In this document: piece by piece, positions 28,084-35,779 of the stretch
Position numbering within the stretch: position 1 is the first letter of the stretch
How the letters are laid out: the number at the start of each line of letters is the position of its first letter
Source of the DNA: Streptomyces sp. PH10-H1
GTDB taxonomy: Bacteria > Actinomycetota > Actinomycetes > Streptomycetales > Streptomycetaceae
Reading direction: 5' to 3'
Length of the DNA stretch: 64,000 nucleotides
Assembly (NCBI RefSeq): GCF_030063355.1
Contig: NZ_JASISZ010000006.1
Coordinates: forward strand, 1 to 64,000
Position numbers and translations under genes: made by a program
Notes under the pieces: model-generated
Told to the model about the DNA's origin: nothing
The model's input: the letters and a program-made list of their open reading frames with translations, nothing else
Database searches by the model: none

Positions 28084-30077
28084 CTCTTTGCGGGGTCGAA
28101 CTCGACGGGCAGGTGCGGTGCCTCCTTGCCGGAGGGCGCGGCCTGCAGGGATTTGAGGGCGAATTCCATGACCTGCTTGAAGACCGGGCCGCAGATCTGA
28201 CCACCGAAGTAGCTGCCGCTGGTCGGGTTCTGGATCACGCAGGAAACCGTGACGCGGGGGTCGTCGGCGGGTGCGAAGCCCAGGAAGGAGGCCGTGTAGC
28301 CCTTGTAGCGGCCGGTGACCGGGTCCACCCGGTTGGCCGTGCCGGTCTTGCCCGCGACCCGGTAGCCGGCGATGCGGGCCTTGCTGCCGGTGCCCTGTTC
28401 GTCACCGACCACGGACTCCAGCATGGTGGCCAGGGTCGTGGCGGTCTTCTCGCTGACCACCCGGGACTTCGCGGGCGCCTCCGACGGTACGAAGCGGCCA
28501 TCGGGCCCGGTGATGCCGCGGATCAGGCTGGGCGCCACGCGCACCCCGCCGTTGGCGACCGTCGAGTAGACCGAGGTGGCCTGCAGGGCGCTGAGCGACA
28601 GGCCCTGGCCGAACGGGATCGTGTACTGCTGGGAGCCGTTCCAGTTCTGGGGCTTGGCCAGGATGCCGCGGGTCTCGCCGGGGAAGCCGAGGCCCGTGGG
28701 ATCCCCGATCCCGAACTTCTTCAGATACGAGTACAGCACCTTGTTCGCCTCGGCCTGGGTCCTGCCGAGCTGCCCGCTCGCCAGGATCGTGCCGATGTTG
28801 CTGGACTTGGCGAGCACCCCGTTGAGGGTCAGCGACCAGGTGCCGTGGTCCACGTCGTCGTGGAAGATCCGGTCCGCGCGTGGCAGGGTGCCGGGGACCG
28901 TGACATGGGTCGCGGGGGTCGCGGCGCCCTGGTCCAGGACCGCGGCCATCGACATCAGCTTGCTGACGCTGCCGGGCTCGTAGGCGTCCTGGACCGCGGC
29001 GTTGCCCAGCGAGTTCGAGCTGGCGTGCGCGAGATCGTTCGGGTCATAGCCGGGTGCGTTGGCCATCGCGAGGATCTCGCCGGTGCGGGTGTCCTGGACG
29101 ATCACATAGCCGCGGTCCGCCCTGGACTTCTGGACCTGCGCGGTGATGGCGCTCTGCGCCGCCCACTGGATATCCCGGTCGATGGTCAGCTCGACGTCCG
29201 AGCCGGGCACGGCGGGATGCTCCTGGACCCCGGCGGTGGGGACCTGGCGGCCGCTGGACTGGGCGTAGCGGATCTTGCCGGGCTCGCCCGCGAGCTCCTT
29301 GTTGAGCAGCGCCTCGAGACCGCCGCCGCCGACGCCCTCGCCGTTCACGAAGCCGATGACGCCGGCCGCGAGGTCGCCCGCCGGGTAGACCCGCTTGGTG
29401 TGGGGGTCGCTGAAGACCCCGGCGAGCACATTGACGCCCTTCGCCTTGGCCGCCTTGTCGCCCAACGCCCGCTTGAGGTCCTTGATCTGGTTCCAGACCT
29501 GCGGGGTCTGCTGCCGGGCGAGGACCTGGTAGCGGGAGTTCGGCGCGGCGAGCTTCTTCGCGATGGTCTTCGGGTCGCCGCCCACGATCGGCGCGAGCAG
29601 TTCCGCGGCCTGCGCGGGCGCGTCCTTGGTCTTCGACTGCTCGGCGGTGAACAGGAACGGGTCGGCGGTGATGTCGTACGCGTCGACGGTGGTCGCCAGG
29701 TCGGTGCCCGACCGGTCAGTGATGGTCCCCCGGTCGGCGGCGACCTCGTGCGACACCCAGCGGTTGACGGCGGCCTTGGCCGCGTACGCGGACGCGTCGA
29801 CGGCCTGCACCTGCAGCAGCCGGACGACGAACGCGAGCATCACGAGCGTCAGCGCGACGCCGACGAGCCGCAGCCGGGGCCTGGGGCGGCCCAGTCGCAG
29901 CGGGGCCGAGGGGCGTGGCGGCCGCGGCCTGCGGGCGGCGGGACGCGCGGCCTGGCCCGATGCGGGGCGACTCAACCTCCCGGCGCCCTGCGCGCGCTCC
30001 GCGCCCCGGCCGCCCGCCGCCCTGGGCCCTCCGGGGCGCGGCAGCCGCCCGCGTTCCGGACGCCTGGGCTCACTCAC
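28080..30077 (-). CDS. ftsI: Septal penicillin-binding protein FtsI (PBP3)
   Basis: Class B transpeptidase that cross-links septal peptidoglycan. 665 residues: a long Arg/Pro/Ala-rich cytoplasmic N-terminus (~1-70), one membrane helix, the PBP dimer domain (ADRGTITDRSGTDLA) and the transpeptidase domain with SVSK at 370-373 (Ser370 nucleophile), KSSN and AGKTGTAN. GTG 30077 is preferred over GTG 30083 because AGGGGG is then 8 nt upstream. Confidence 0.95.
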   Translation of the reverse strand: MSEPRRPERGRLPRPGGPRAAGGRGAERAQGAGRLSRPASGQAARPAARRPRPPRPSAPLRLGRPRPRLRLVGVALTLVMLAFVVRLLQVQAVDASAYAAKAAVNRWVSHEVAADRGTITDRSGTDLATTVDAYDITADPFLFTAEQSKTKDAPAQAAELLAPIVGGDPKTIAKKLAAPNSRYQVLARQQTPQVWNQIKDLKRALGDKAAKAKGVNVLAGVFSDPHTKRVYPAGDLAAGVIGFVNGEGVGGGGLEALLNKELAGEPGKIRYAQSSGRQVPTAGVQEHPAVPGSDVELTIDRDIQWAAQSAITAQVQKSRADRGYVIVQDTRTGEILAMANAPGYDPNDLAHASSNSLGNAAVQDAYEPGSVSKLMSMAAVLDQGAATPATHVTVPGTLPRADRIFHDDVDHGTWSLTLNGVLAKSSNIGTILASGQLGRTQAEANKVLYSYLKKFGIGDPTGLGFPGETRGILAKPQNWNGSQQYTIPFGQGLSLSALQATSVYSTVANGGVRVAPSLIRGITGPDGRFVPSEAPAKSRVVSEKTATTLATMLESVVGDEQGTGSKARIAGYRVAGKTGTANRVDPVTGRYKGYTASFLGFAPADDPRVTVSCVIQNPTSGSYFGGQICGPVFKQVMEFALKSLQAAPSGKEAPHLPVEFDPAKR

Positions 30078-30127
30078 GCGCACCGCCCCCTGGGGCGGCG
30101 CGCAGCATGCGGGGACTGGTCACGAGG

Positions 30128-30610
30128 TCACCTGCCGGAGGTCTGGGAAGTCGGGGCGGCCTGGGAGGTGGGCGCGGCCGCGCTGCCGGAGGGCACGGGG
30201 GTGTGCGGGGAGGGCTTGGCGGCGGCCGTGCGGTTCGCGGTCGGGGCCGCGGTGGGCGGCGGCTGGGTTCTGGCGGGTGACGCGGAGGGCCCGGCCTGGG
30301 CCTCGGTGGGATCGCCGCGGACGGTGCCGTCGGGGTTCAGGAAGGCGGGATTGCCGCCGGGCACCATGCCCAGCTCGCGGGCGCGCCGGTCGAGCGCGTC
30401 GGGCGCCTTGTACCGGTCCACGTCCTGCTGGAGCGCCTGCTCCTCGTCGGTGTACTTCTTGGTGTCCTTCTGCAGCCTGTTCAGCTCGAAGGAATCCTGG
30501 TTGACGGCCCCGTTCAGCAGCAGCAGCGAGATGAGGCCGCCGGCCAGCAGCGCCACCACCAGCAGCACGAACGGCGCGCGGGCCGCCGCGGCCGACCGGG
30601 ACGGGCTCAC
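30128..30610 (-). CDS. ftsL: FtsL-like divisome protein
   Basis: Small bitopic protein of 160 residues: membrane helix at ~13-36, then a coiled coil ([20 protein letters not shown]) and [16 protein letters not shown], the FtsL/DivIC pattern. A disordered Thr/Pro/Ala tail of ~60 residues follows. It forms the FtsQ-L-B type complex. GTG 30610 overlaps the rsmH stop (GTGA). Confidence 0.88.
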   Translation of the reverse strand: MSPSRSAAAARAPFVLLVVALLAGGLISLLLLNGAVNQDSFELNRLQKDTKKYTDEEQALQQDVDRYKAPDALDRRARELGMVPGGNPAFLNPDGTVRGDPTEAQAGPSASPARTQPPPTAAPTANRTAAAKPSPHTPVPSGSAAAPTSQAAPTSQTSGR

Positions 30611-31668
30611 AGCGCCTCCTCCCGGATCCGTTCCGCGCCGCGCAGCCGGGCGGGGGCGGCGCGCCGGTTCTCGGCGACCTCCTCCTCGCTCGGCAGCTCC
30701 GCACCGCGGGTGAGGAGCTTCAGCCGCGGCTGGTAGCGCTCGGGCACGACGGGCAGACCGGGCGGGGCGGTGTTGGCCGCGCCCGCCGCGAACGCCTGCT
30801 TGACGATGCGGTCCTCCAGCGACTGGTACGAGAGGACGGCGATCCGGCCCCCCACCGCGAGGGCGCCCAGCGCGGCCGGGATCGCGGCCTCCACGGCGGC
30901 GAGTTCGGCGTTGACCTCGATACGCAGCGCCTGGAAGGTGCGCTTGGCGGGGTTGCCGCCGGTCCGCTTGGCCGCCTGCGGCAGTACGTCGCGGATGAGT
31001 TCGACCAGGCGCGCGCTGTTGCTGAACGGTTCCTTCACACGCTGCTTGACCACCGCGTCGACGATCTTGCGGGCGAACTTCTCCTCGCCGTAGTTGCGCA
31101 GGATCCGCACGAGGTCGCCCGGCGGGTAGGTGTTGAGCACCTCGGCGGCGCTGATCCCGGTGGTCTGGTCCATCCGCATGTCGAGCGGGGCGTCCTGCGC
31201 GTAGGCGAAGCCGCGGTCCGCCTCGTCGAGCTGCATGGACGAGACCCCCAGGTCGAACAGGACGCCCTGGACCTTGGGGATGCCGAGCCGGGCGATGACC
31301 TCCGGCAGCTCGTCGTAGACCGCGTGCACGAGCGTGGCCCGGTCGCCGAACGGCGCGAGGCGCTCGGCGGAGAGTTTGAGGGCGGCGGGGTCGCGGTCGA
31401 TGGCGACCAGCCGGGCCGCGGGGAACGTGGTCAGCAGCGCCTCGCTGTGGCCGCCGAGTCCGAGCGTGGCATCCACGACCACGGCGCCCGGTCCGGCCAG
31501 CGCGGGAGCCAGCAGGTCCAGGCAGCGCCGCAGCATCACGGGCACATGCTTCGCGGGGGTGACAGCAGGGGTGACAGCAGGGGTGGCGGCGGGGGTGAGA
31601 GCGGGGGTGGCGGCGGGGTCCGCGGGGGCGCCATGCGGCTCGGACGGCGGGACGGGGACGGCGCTCAT
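30607..31668 (-). CDS. rsmH: 16S rRNA (cytosine(1402)-N(4))-methyltransferase
   Basis: Methylates C1402 of 16S rRNA using SAM (formerly mraW). 353 residues. [16 protein letters not shown] is the SAM motif, [19 protein letters not shown] and PLDMRMDQT the family blocks. The N-terminus (~1-40) is a Pro/Ala/Thr extension with five TPA units encoded by a 12-bp tandem repeat. ATG 31668 has GAAGGG upstream; the frame continues upstream into non-coding DNA. Confidence 0.95.
   Translation of the reverse strand: MSAVPVPPSEPHGAPADPAATPALTPAATPAVTPAVTPAKHVPVMLRRCLDLLAPALAGPGAVVVDATLGLGGHSEALLTTFPAARLVAIDRDPAALKLSAERLAPFGDRATLVHAVYDELPEVIARLGIPKVQGVLFDLGVSSMQLDEADRGFAYAQDAPLDMRMDQTTGISAAEVLNTYPPGDLVRILRNYGEEKFARKIVDAVVKQRVKEPFSNSARLVELIRDVLPQAAKRTGGNPAKRTFQALRIEVNAELAAVEAAIPAALGALAVGGRIAVLSYQSLEDRIVKQAFAAGAANTAPPGLPVVPERYQPRLKLLTRGAELPSEEEVAENRRAAPARLRGAERIREEAL
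31561..31620. repeat. Five 12-bp tandem repeats inside rsmH
   Basis: Units at 31561, 31573, 31585, 31597 and 31609, from GACAGCAGGGGT to GGCGGCGGGGTC. Translated on the minus strand they give TPA-V/A/L units in the unstructured N-terminus. Copy number should vary among strains. Confidence 0.8.
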
Positions 31669-31834
31669 GGGGCCCTTCTCGGATCTTCGACTCTTCAGAC
31701 GTAGGACTTGGTCCCCGCCCGCTCGGGAGGGAAGTGGCCCTCTGGCGCCGGGGAAGTAGTGCCAGTGGAGCCGGAGAGCGGGAGGAGGCCGAGCCATACG
31801 TACACCGTGGTGACGTTGCGAGGAGGGGCCGGGG

Positions 31835-32266
31835 TCACAGTAATCCGGTCGGAACCTCCTCGGACAGGGCCGAAAAGGTGTCTTCCTGCGCGGCCAGGTA
31901 CCGGTCCCAGGCCCGGGCGGACCACACCTCCACCCGGGTGTTGGCGCCGATGACCGCGCAGTCCCGGTCAAGTCCCGCGTACTCCCGCAACGGCTGCGGG
32001 ACGCTGATCCGGCCCTGCTTGTCGGGCATCTCGTCGGTGGCCCCGGCGAAGAGCACCCGCATGTAGTCCCTCGCGGCCTTGGACGTCAGGGGAGCCCGGC
32101 GCAGTTCCTCGGTGACGGCCCGGAATCCGCGCAGCGGCCATACGTACAGGCAGCGCTCCTGCCCCTTGGTGATCACCAGGCCCTGCGCGAGCTGGTCCCG
32201 GAACTTGGCCGGCAGGACGAGACGGCTCTTGTCGTCGAGTCGCGGCGCGTACGTTCCGAGGAACAT
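31835..32266 (-). CDS. mraZ: Transcriptional regulator MraZ
   Basis: First gene of the dcw cluster; 143 residues with two AbrB-like MraZ domains ([21 protein letters not shown] core LDxKxRxxLPAKFR at ~10-23, and [18 protein letters not shown] in the second half). MraZ represses its own operon in other bacteria. ATG 32266 is chosen: GGAGG is 5 nt upstream, while the GTG two codons earlier touches it. The 166 bp to rsmH hold no gene. Confidence 0.95.
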   Translation of the reverse strand: MFLGTYAPRLDDKSRLVLPAKFRDQLAQGLVITKGQERCLYVWPLRGFRAVTEELRRAPLTSKAARDYMRVLFAGATDEMPDKQGRISVPQPLREYAGLDRDCAVIGANTRVEVWSARAWDRYLAAQEDTFSALSEEVPTGLL

Positions 32267-32360
32267 CCACACCTCCCGCGGCCGGGCCCTGCCGGAACCT
32301 GTCGGACACCGGTCGAGTCATCCCTGTCAAGAAGAAGCCCTGCCCCTGCCTGCGGCGGGG

Positions 32361-32405
32361 AGACCCCATTTCGCGCCACTTTACTCCACTAAGCCCCACG
32401 GTCAA
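32361..32405 (-). promoter_or_regulatory. dcw promoter with four MraZ-box-like 10-bp direct repeats
   Basis: On the minus strand four contiguous 10-bp units CGTGGGGCTT, AGTGGAGTAA, AGTGGCGCGA and AATGGGGTCT share the core TGGNG. They overlap a promoter TTGACC (32400-32405), 16-nt spacer, TAAAGT (32378-32383). Regularly spaced TGGGN/GTGG-type repeats upstream of mraZ are the known MraZ target. The mRNA leader to the mraZ ATG would be about 105 nt. Confidence 0.8.
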
Positions 32406-32546
32406 CGCAAGCAGCGGTCCGCGCGCCTCACCCGCGGTGGTGAGCGATGTGACGCTTGTGGGTTAGCTCACATCACAGCCAATTGACCGGCTTTTACCCG
32501 ACCTCACAGCAGGTGGGACGGGCTCGCGCCCTCTACCGTCATTCAC

Positions 32547-33158
32547 ATGTCGATATCCGCAGCGCAGCCATCCGAGCCGGACCCCGAGTCCGCCGCCGGG
32601 TCCGGTCCCGAGTCCGCCGGCGGGTCCGGCCCCGCGTCCGCCGCCGGGTCCGGCCCCGCGTCCGTCTCCGTCATCGACCGGCTCGTCGGCGCCAACCATC
32701 GCTACGCGGTCGCCTTCCACGACCCCGGCATGGACGCCCGGCCGGTCCTGGGGGTCGCCGTCGTCGCCTGCATGGACGCCCGCCTCGACCTGCACGCCGC
32801 GCTCGGCCTCGACCTCGGCGACTGCCACACCATCCGCAACGCGGGCGGCGTCGTCACCGACGACACGATCCGTTCGCTGACCATCAGCCAGCGGGCGCTG
32901 GGCACCCGCTCCGTCATTCTCATCCACCACACCAACTGCGGTCTGGAGACCATCACCGAGGACTTCAGGACCGAACTGGAGCACGAGGTCGGCCAGCGGC
33001 CGACCTGGTCGGTCGAGGCGTTCACCGACATCGACCAGGACGTTCGCCAGTCGATGGCGCGGGTGCGTACGTCCCCGTTCCTGGCCTACACGGACGATGT
33101 GCGCGGGTTTGTCTTCGACGTCCACACCGGTCTGATGCGGGAAATCACGGCCAAGTAA
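32547..33158 (+). CDS. Beta-class carbonic anhydrase
   Basis: Zinc enzyme for CO2 hydration, 203 residues. The zinc and active-site set CMDAR (Cys75, Asp77, Arg79) and HHTNCG (His128, Cys131) is intact, with NAGG at 98-101. Residues ~12-40 are a Ser/Gly/Pro/Ala extension encoded by three 24-bp repeats (32586-32657). TACCGT at 32534-32539, 7 nt before ATG, suggests a leaderless transcript. It is divergent from mraZ. Cytoplasmic. Confidence 0.9.
   Translation: MSISAAQPSEPDPESAAGSGPESAGGSGPASAAGSGPASVSVIDRLVGANHRYAVAFHDPGMDARPVLGVAVVACMDARLDLHAALGLDLGDCHTIRNAGGVVTDDTIRSLTISQRALGTRSVILIHHTNCGLETITEDFRTELEHEVGQRPTWSVEAFTDIDQDVRQSMARVRTSPFLAYTDDVRGFVFDVHTGLMREITAK
32586..32657 (+). repeat. Three 24-bp tandem repeats in the carbonic anhydrase N-terminus
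   Basis: Units begin at 32586, 32610 and 32634 with the form (GAG/GCG)TCCGCCG(C/G)CGGGTCC, followed by a partial fourth. They encode SAAGSGPE-like units in a disordered stretch before the catalytic domain. Confidence 0.75.
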
Positions 33159-33305
33159 CGGCAGGCGAGTGACGCGGGACGCTGTTGAAGGGAACAATGC
33201 ATCGTGCGGCGCCGCCTCGCCCTTCACGGCGGGCGGCCGGCCCGCATTCGGGGAGGGGCCGGTCCAGGGATGGCCGTTCCCTATGAACAGGCCGAGGAGA
33301 ACCGG

Positions 33306-34340
33306 GTGACGACCTATGACGCGCGAGCAAGCCTCAGCGATCTGACCACGACGGCGGAGCGGGTGCGCCGGTCGGTGGAGAACGTGATCGAGGGCAAGCC
33401 CGAGGTCGTACGGCTTTCGCTGACCGTAATGCTGGCAGAGGGGCACCTCCTGATCGAGGACGTGCCGGGGGTCGGGAAGACGATGCTGGCCAAGGCGCTC
33501 GCGCGGTCCATCGACTGCTCGGTGCGGCGTATCCAGTTCACGCCCGACCTGCTGCCTTCCGACATCACCGGAGTGAGCGTCTTCGACCAGCAGCGGCGGG
33601 ACTTCGAGTTCAAGCCGGGGGCGATCTTCGCGCAGATCGTGGTCGGGGACGAGATCAACCGGGCCTCGCCGAAGACCCAGTCGGCGCTGCTGGAGTCGAT
33701 GGAGGAGCGGCAGGTCACCATCGACGGCACCACGTACGAACTGCCCAACCCCTTCATGGTCATCGCCACCCAGAACCCGGTGGAGATGGAGGGCACGTAT
33801 CCGCTGCCCGAGGCGCAACGCGACCGCTTCATGGCCCGGGTGTCGATCGGCTACCCGAGCCCGGAGGCCGAACTGCAGATGCTCGATGTGCACGGCGGCA
33901 CGCCGCCGCTGGACGATCTGCAGCCGGTTGCGCACGCCCACGAGATCGTCAAACTGATCGAAGCGGTGCGGACGGTGCATGTGTCGGACCCGGTGCGGCG
34001 CTATGCCGTGGCCCTGATCGGCGCCACTCGCCACCACCCCGATCTGCGGCTGGGCGCCTCACCGCGCGCGACGCTGCACCTGGTGCGGGCGGCCCGCGCC
34101 TCCGCGGCGCTGGACGGACGGGACTTCGTCCTGCCCGACGACATCCAGACGCTCGCCCCCGCGGTACTGGCGCACCGGCTGCTGCCGACCGCGCAGGCGC
34201 AGCTGAACCGCCGTACGCCCGAGCAGGTCGTCACCGAAATCCTGCAGCGCACGCCCGTGCCCGACCCGTCCGCGGCCGCGGCCGCGCAGCACTGGCGCCG
34301 GCCGCAGGGCTCCCAGCCGCCCGGCGCGCGGAGCGTGTGA
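33306..34340 (+). CDS. MoxR family AAA ATPase
   Basis: 344-residue AAA+ chaperone-like ATPase. Walker A PGVGKT at 54-59, Walker B VVGDEIN at 112-118, ATQNP sensor region, and an arginine-finger region near EAQRDRFM. MoxR proteins assist maturation of partner proteins; the DUF58 and transglutaminase partners follow directly. GTG 33306 is chosen for GAGGAG 6 nt upstream; ATG 33270 in frame is an alternative. Its stop overlaps the next ATG by one base (TGATG). Confidence 0.92.
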   Translation: MTTYDARASLSDLTTTAERVRRSVENVIEGKPEVVRLSLTVMLAEGHLLIEDVPGVGKTMLAKALARSIDCSVRRIQFTPDLLPSDITGVSVFDQQRRDFEFKPGAIFAQIVVGDEINRASPKTQSALLESMEERQVTIDGTTYELPNPFMVIATQNPVEMEGTYPLPEAQRDRFMARVSIGYPSPEAELQMLDVHGGTPPLDDLQPVAHAHEIVKLIEAVRTVHVSDPVRRYAVALIGATRHHPDLRLGASPRATLHLVRAARASAALDGRDFVLPDDIQTLAPAVLAHRLLPTAQAQLNRRTPEQVVTEILQRTPVPDPSAAAAAQHWRRPQGSQPPGARSV

Positions 34341-35779
34341 TGTCCGCCGACCCGGAGGCCGGCGGAGGGTTCCGGACGGCGCTGTCGGGGCTCACCACGC
34401 GCGGGCGGTCCTTCCTCGCGGCGGGAGCCGCGGCGGCCGTCTGCGCGTACGTCCTGGGCCAGCAGGACCTGCTGCGGGTCGGGCTGCTGCTGGCCGTCCT
34501 GCCGCTGGTGTGCGTCGCGGTGCTGTACCGCACCCGGTACCGGGTGGCGGGCAGCCGGCGGCTCGCGCCGTCGCGGGTGCCCGCGATGTCCGAGGCGCGG
34601 GTGCATTTGCGGGTGGACAATGTCTCTCGCATCCCGACCGGGCTGCTGATGCTGCAGGACCGGGTGCCGTACGTGCTCGGACCGCGGCCGCGCTTCGTGC
34701 TGGACCGGGTGGAGCCCGGCGGGCACCGCGAGGTGTCCTACCGGGTGCGCTCGGACCTGCGCGGCCGCTATCCGCTGGGGCCGCTGCAACTGCGTCTGAC
34801 GGATCCCTTCGGGATGTGCGAACTGACCCGGTCCTTCAGCGCGTACGACACCCTGACCGTGGTGCCGAAGGTGGAACCGCTGCCTCCGGTCCGGCTCGCG
34901 GGTGAGGCGTCCGGCTACGGCGACAGCCGTACCCGCGCGCTGTCGCTGGCCGGCGAGGACGATGTGATCCCGCGCGGCTACCGGCACGGCGACGATCTGC
35001 GGCGGGTGCACTGGCGCTCCACCGCGAAGTACGGCGAGCTGATGGTGCGCCGCGAGGAGCAGCCGCACCGGGCCCGCTGCACCGTGCTGGTGGACACCCG
35101 GCGGCTCGCCTTCTATGGGGCGGGCCCCGACTCGGCCTTCGAGTGGGCGGTCTCCGGGGCGGCCTCGGTCTCGACCCACATGCTGGAGCGCGGCTACTCG
35201 GTACGGCTGCTGACCGACACCGGCACCAGCGTTCCGGGGCCGGAAGGCGGTGGCGGCGGCGACTCCTCGGACACCGCCGGGGTGCTGCTCGACACCCTCG
35301 CGGTGCTGGAGCACTCGGACGGCGGCGGGTTCTCGCGGGCGTACGACGTCCTGCGGGTCGGCAGCGAGGGCCTGTTGGTGGCGTTCCTCGGGGATCTGGA
35401 CGAGGAGCAGGCAGCGATCGCCGGACGGATGCGGCAGCGGGCCGGCGGCGCGGTCGCGTTCGTCCTGGACAGCGCGGCGTGGGCCTCCCGTGACAGCGCG
35501 GACGCGTATCTCCCGGACGAGCCGGCGGCCGGCCCCGGGTCCGGTGCCGGTTCCGCTTCTGGTTCCGCCTCCTCCGCCTCCGGTGCCGGTTCCGGTGGCG
35601 CCTCCGGTTCCGGTGGCGACGGGCCGCAGCCGGCGGACAGCGGCGGGCGGCGGGCCGTGCGGATGCTGCGCGAGGCCGGCTGGACGGTTCTGCCGGTGCC
35701 GCCGGGCGAGGGACTGCCCGCGCTGTGGCAGCTGGCGGACCGCTACCGCTCGCGCGAAGAGGCGGGGGTGACGCCATGA
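34340..35779 (+). CDS. DUF58 domain-containing protein
   Basis: 479 residues. Two hydrophobic segments near 25-60, an immunoglobulin-like middle region and the DUF58 core GDDLRRVHWRSTAKYGELMVRREE at ~214-238, quoted here by its centre DLRRVHWRSTA. A vWA-like domain (VLVDTR) follows, plus a low-complexity Gly/Ser linker near 400. Partner of the MoxR ATPase; the joint role, often cell-envelope related, is not settled. Its stop overlaps the next start by four bases (ATGA). Confidence 0.9.
   Translation: MSADPEAGGGFRTALSGLTTRGRSFLAAGAAAAVCAYVLGQQDLLRVGLLLAVLPLVCVAVLYRTRYRVAGSRRLAPSRVPAMSEARVHLRVDNVSRIPTGLLMLQDRVPYVLGPRPRFVLDRVEPGGHREVSYRVRSDLRGRYPLGPLQLRLTDPFGMCELTRSFSAYDTLTVVPKVEPLPPVRLAGEASGYGDSRTRALSLAGEDDVIPRGYRHGDDLRRVHWRSTAKYGELMVRREEQPHRARCTVLVDTRRLAFYGAGPDSAFEWAVSGAASVSTHMLERGYSVRLLTDTGTSVPGPEGGGGGDSSDTAGVLLDTLAVLEHSDGGGFSRAYDVLRVGSEGLLVAFLGDLDEEQAAIAGRMRQRAGGAVAFVLDSAAWASRDSADAYLPDEPAAGPGSGAGSASGSASSASGAGSGGASGSGGDGPQPADSGGRRAVRMLREAGWTVLPVPPGEGLPALWQLADRYRSREEAGVTP

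Noticed and set aside
28077..30713. Long open frame on the plus strand opposite ftsI and ftsL
   Set aside because: It is antisense to clearly conserved division genes and has Gly/Arg/Val-rich shadow composition with no domain. High-GC DNA gives many such frames.
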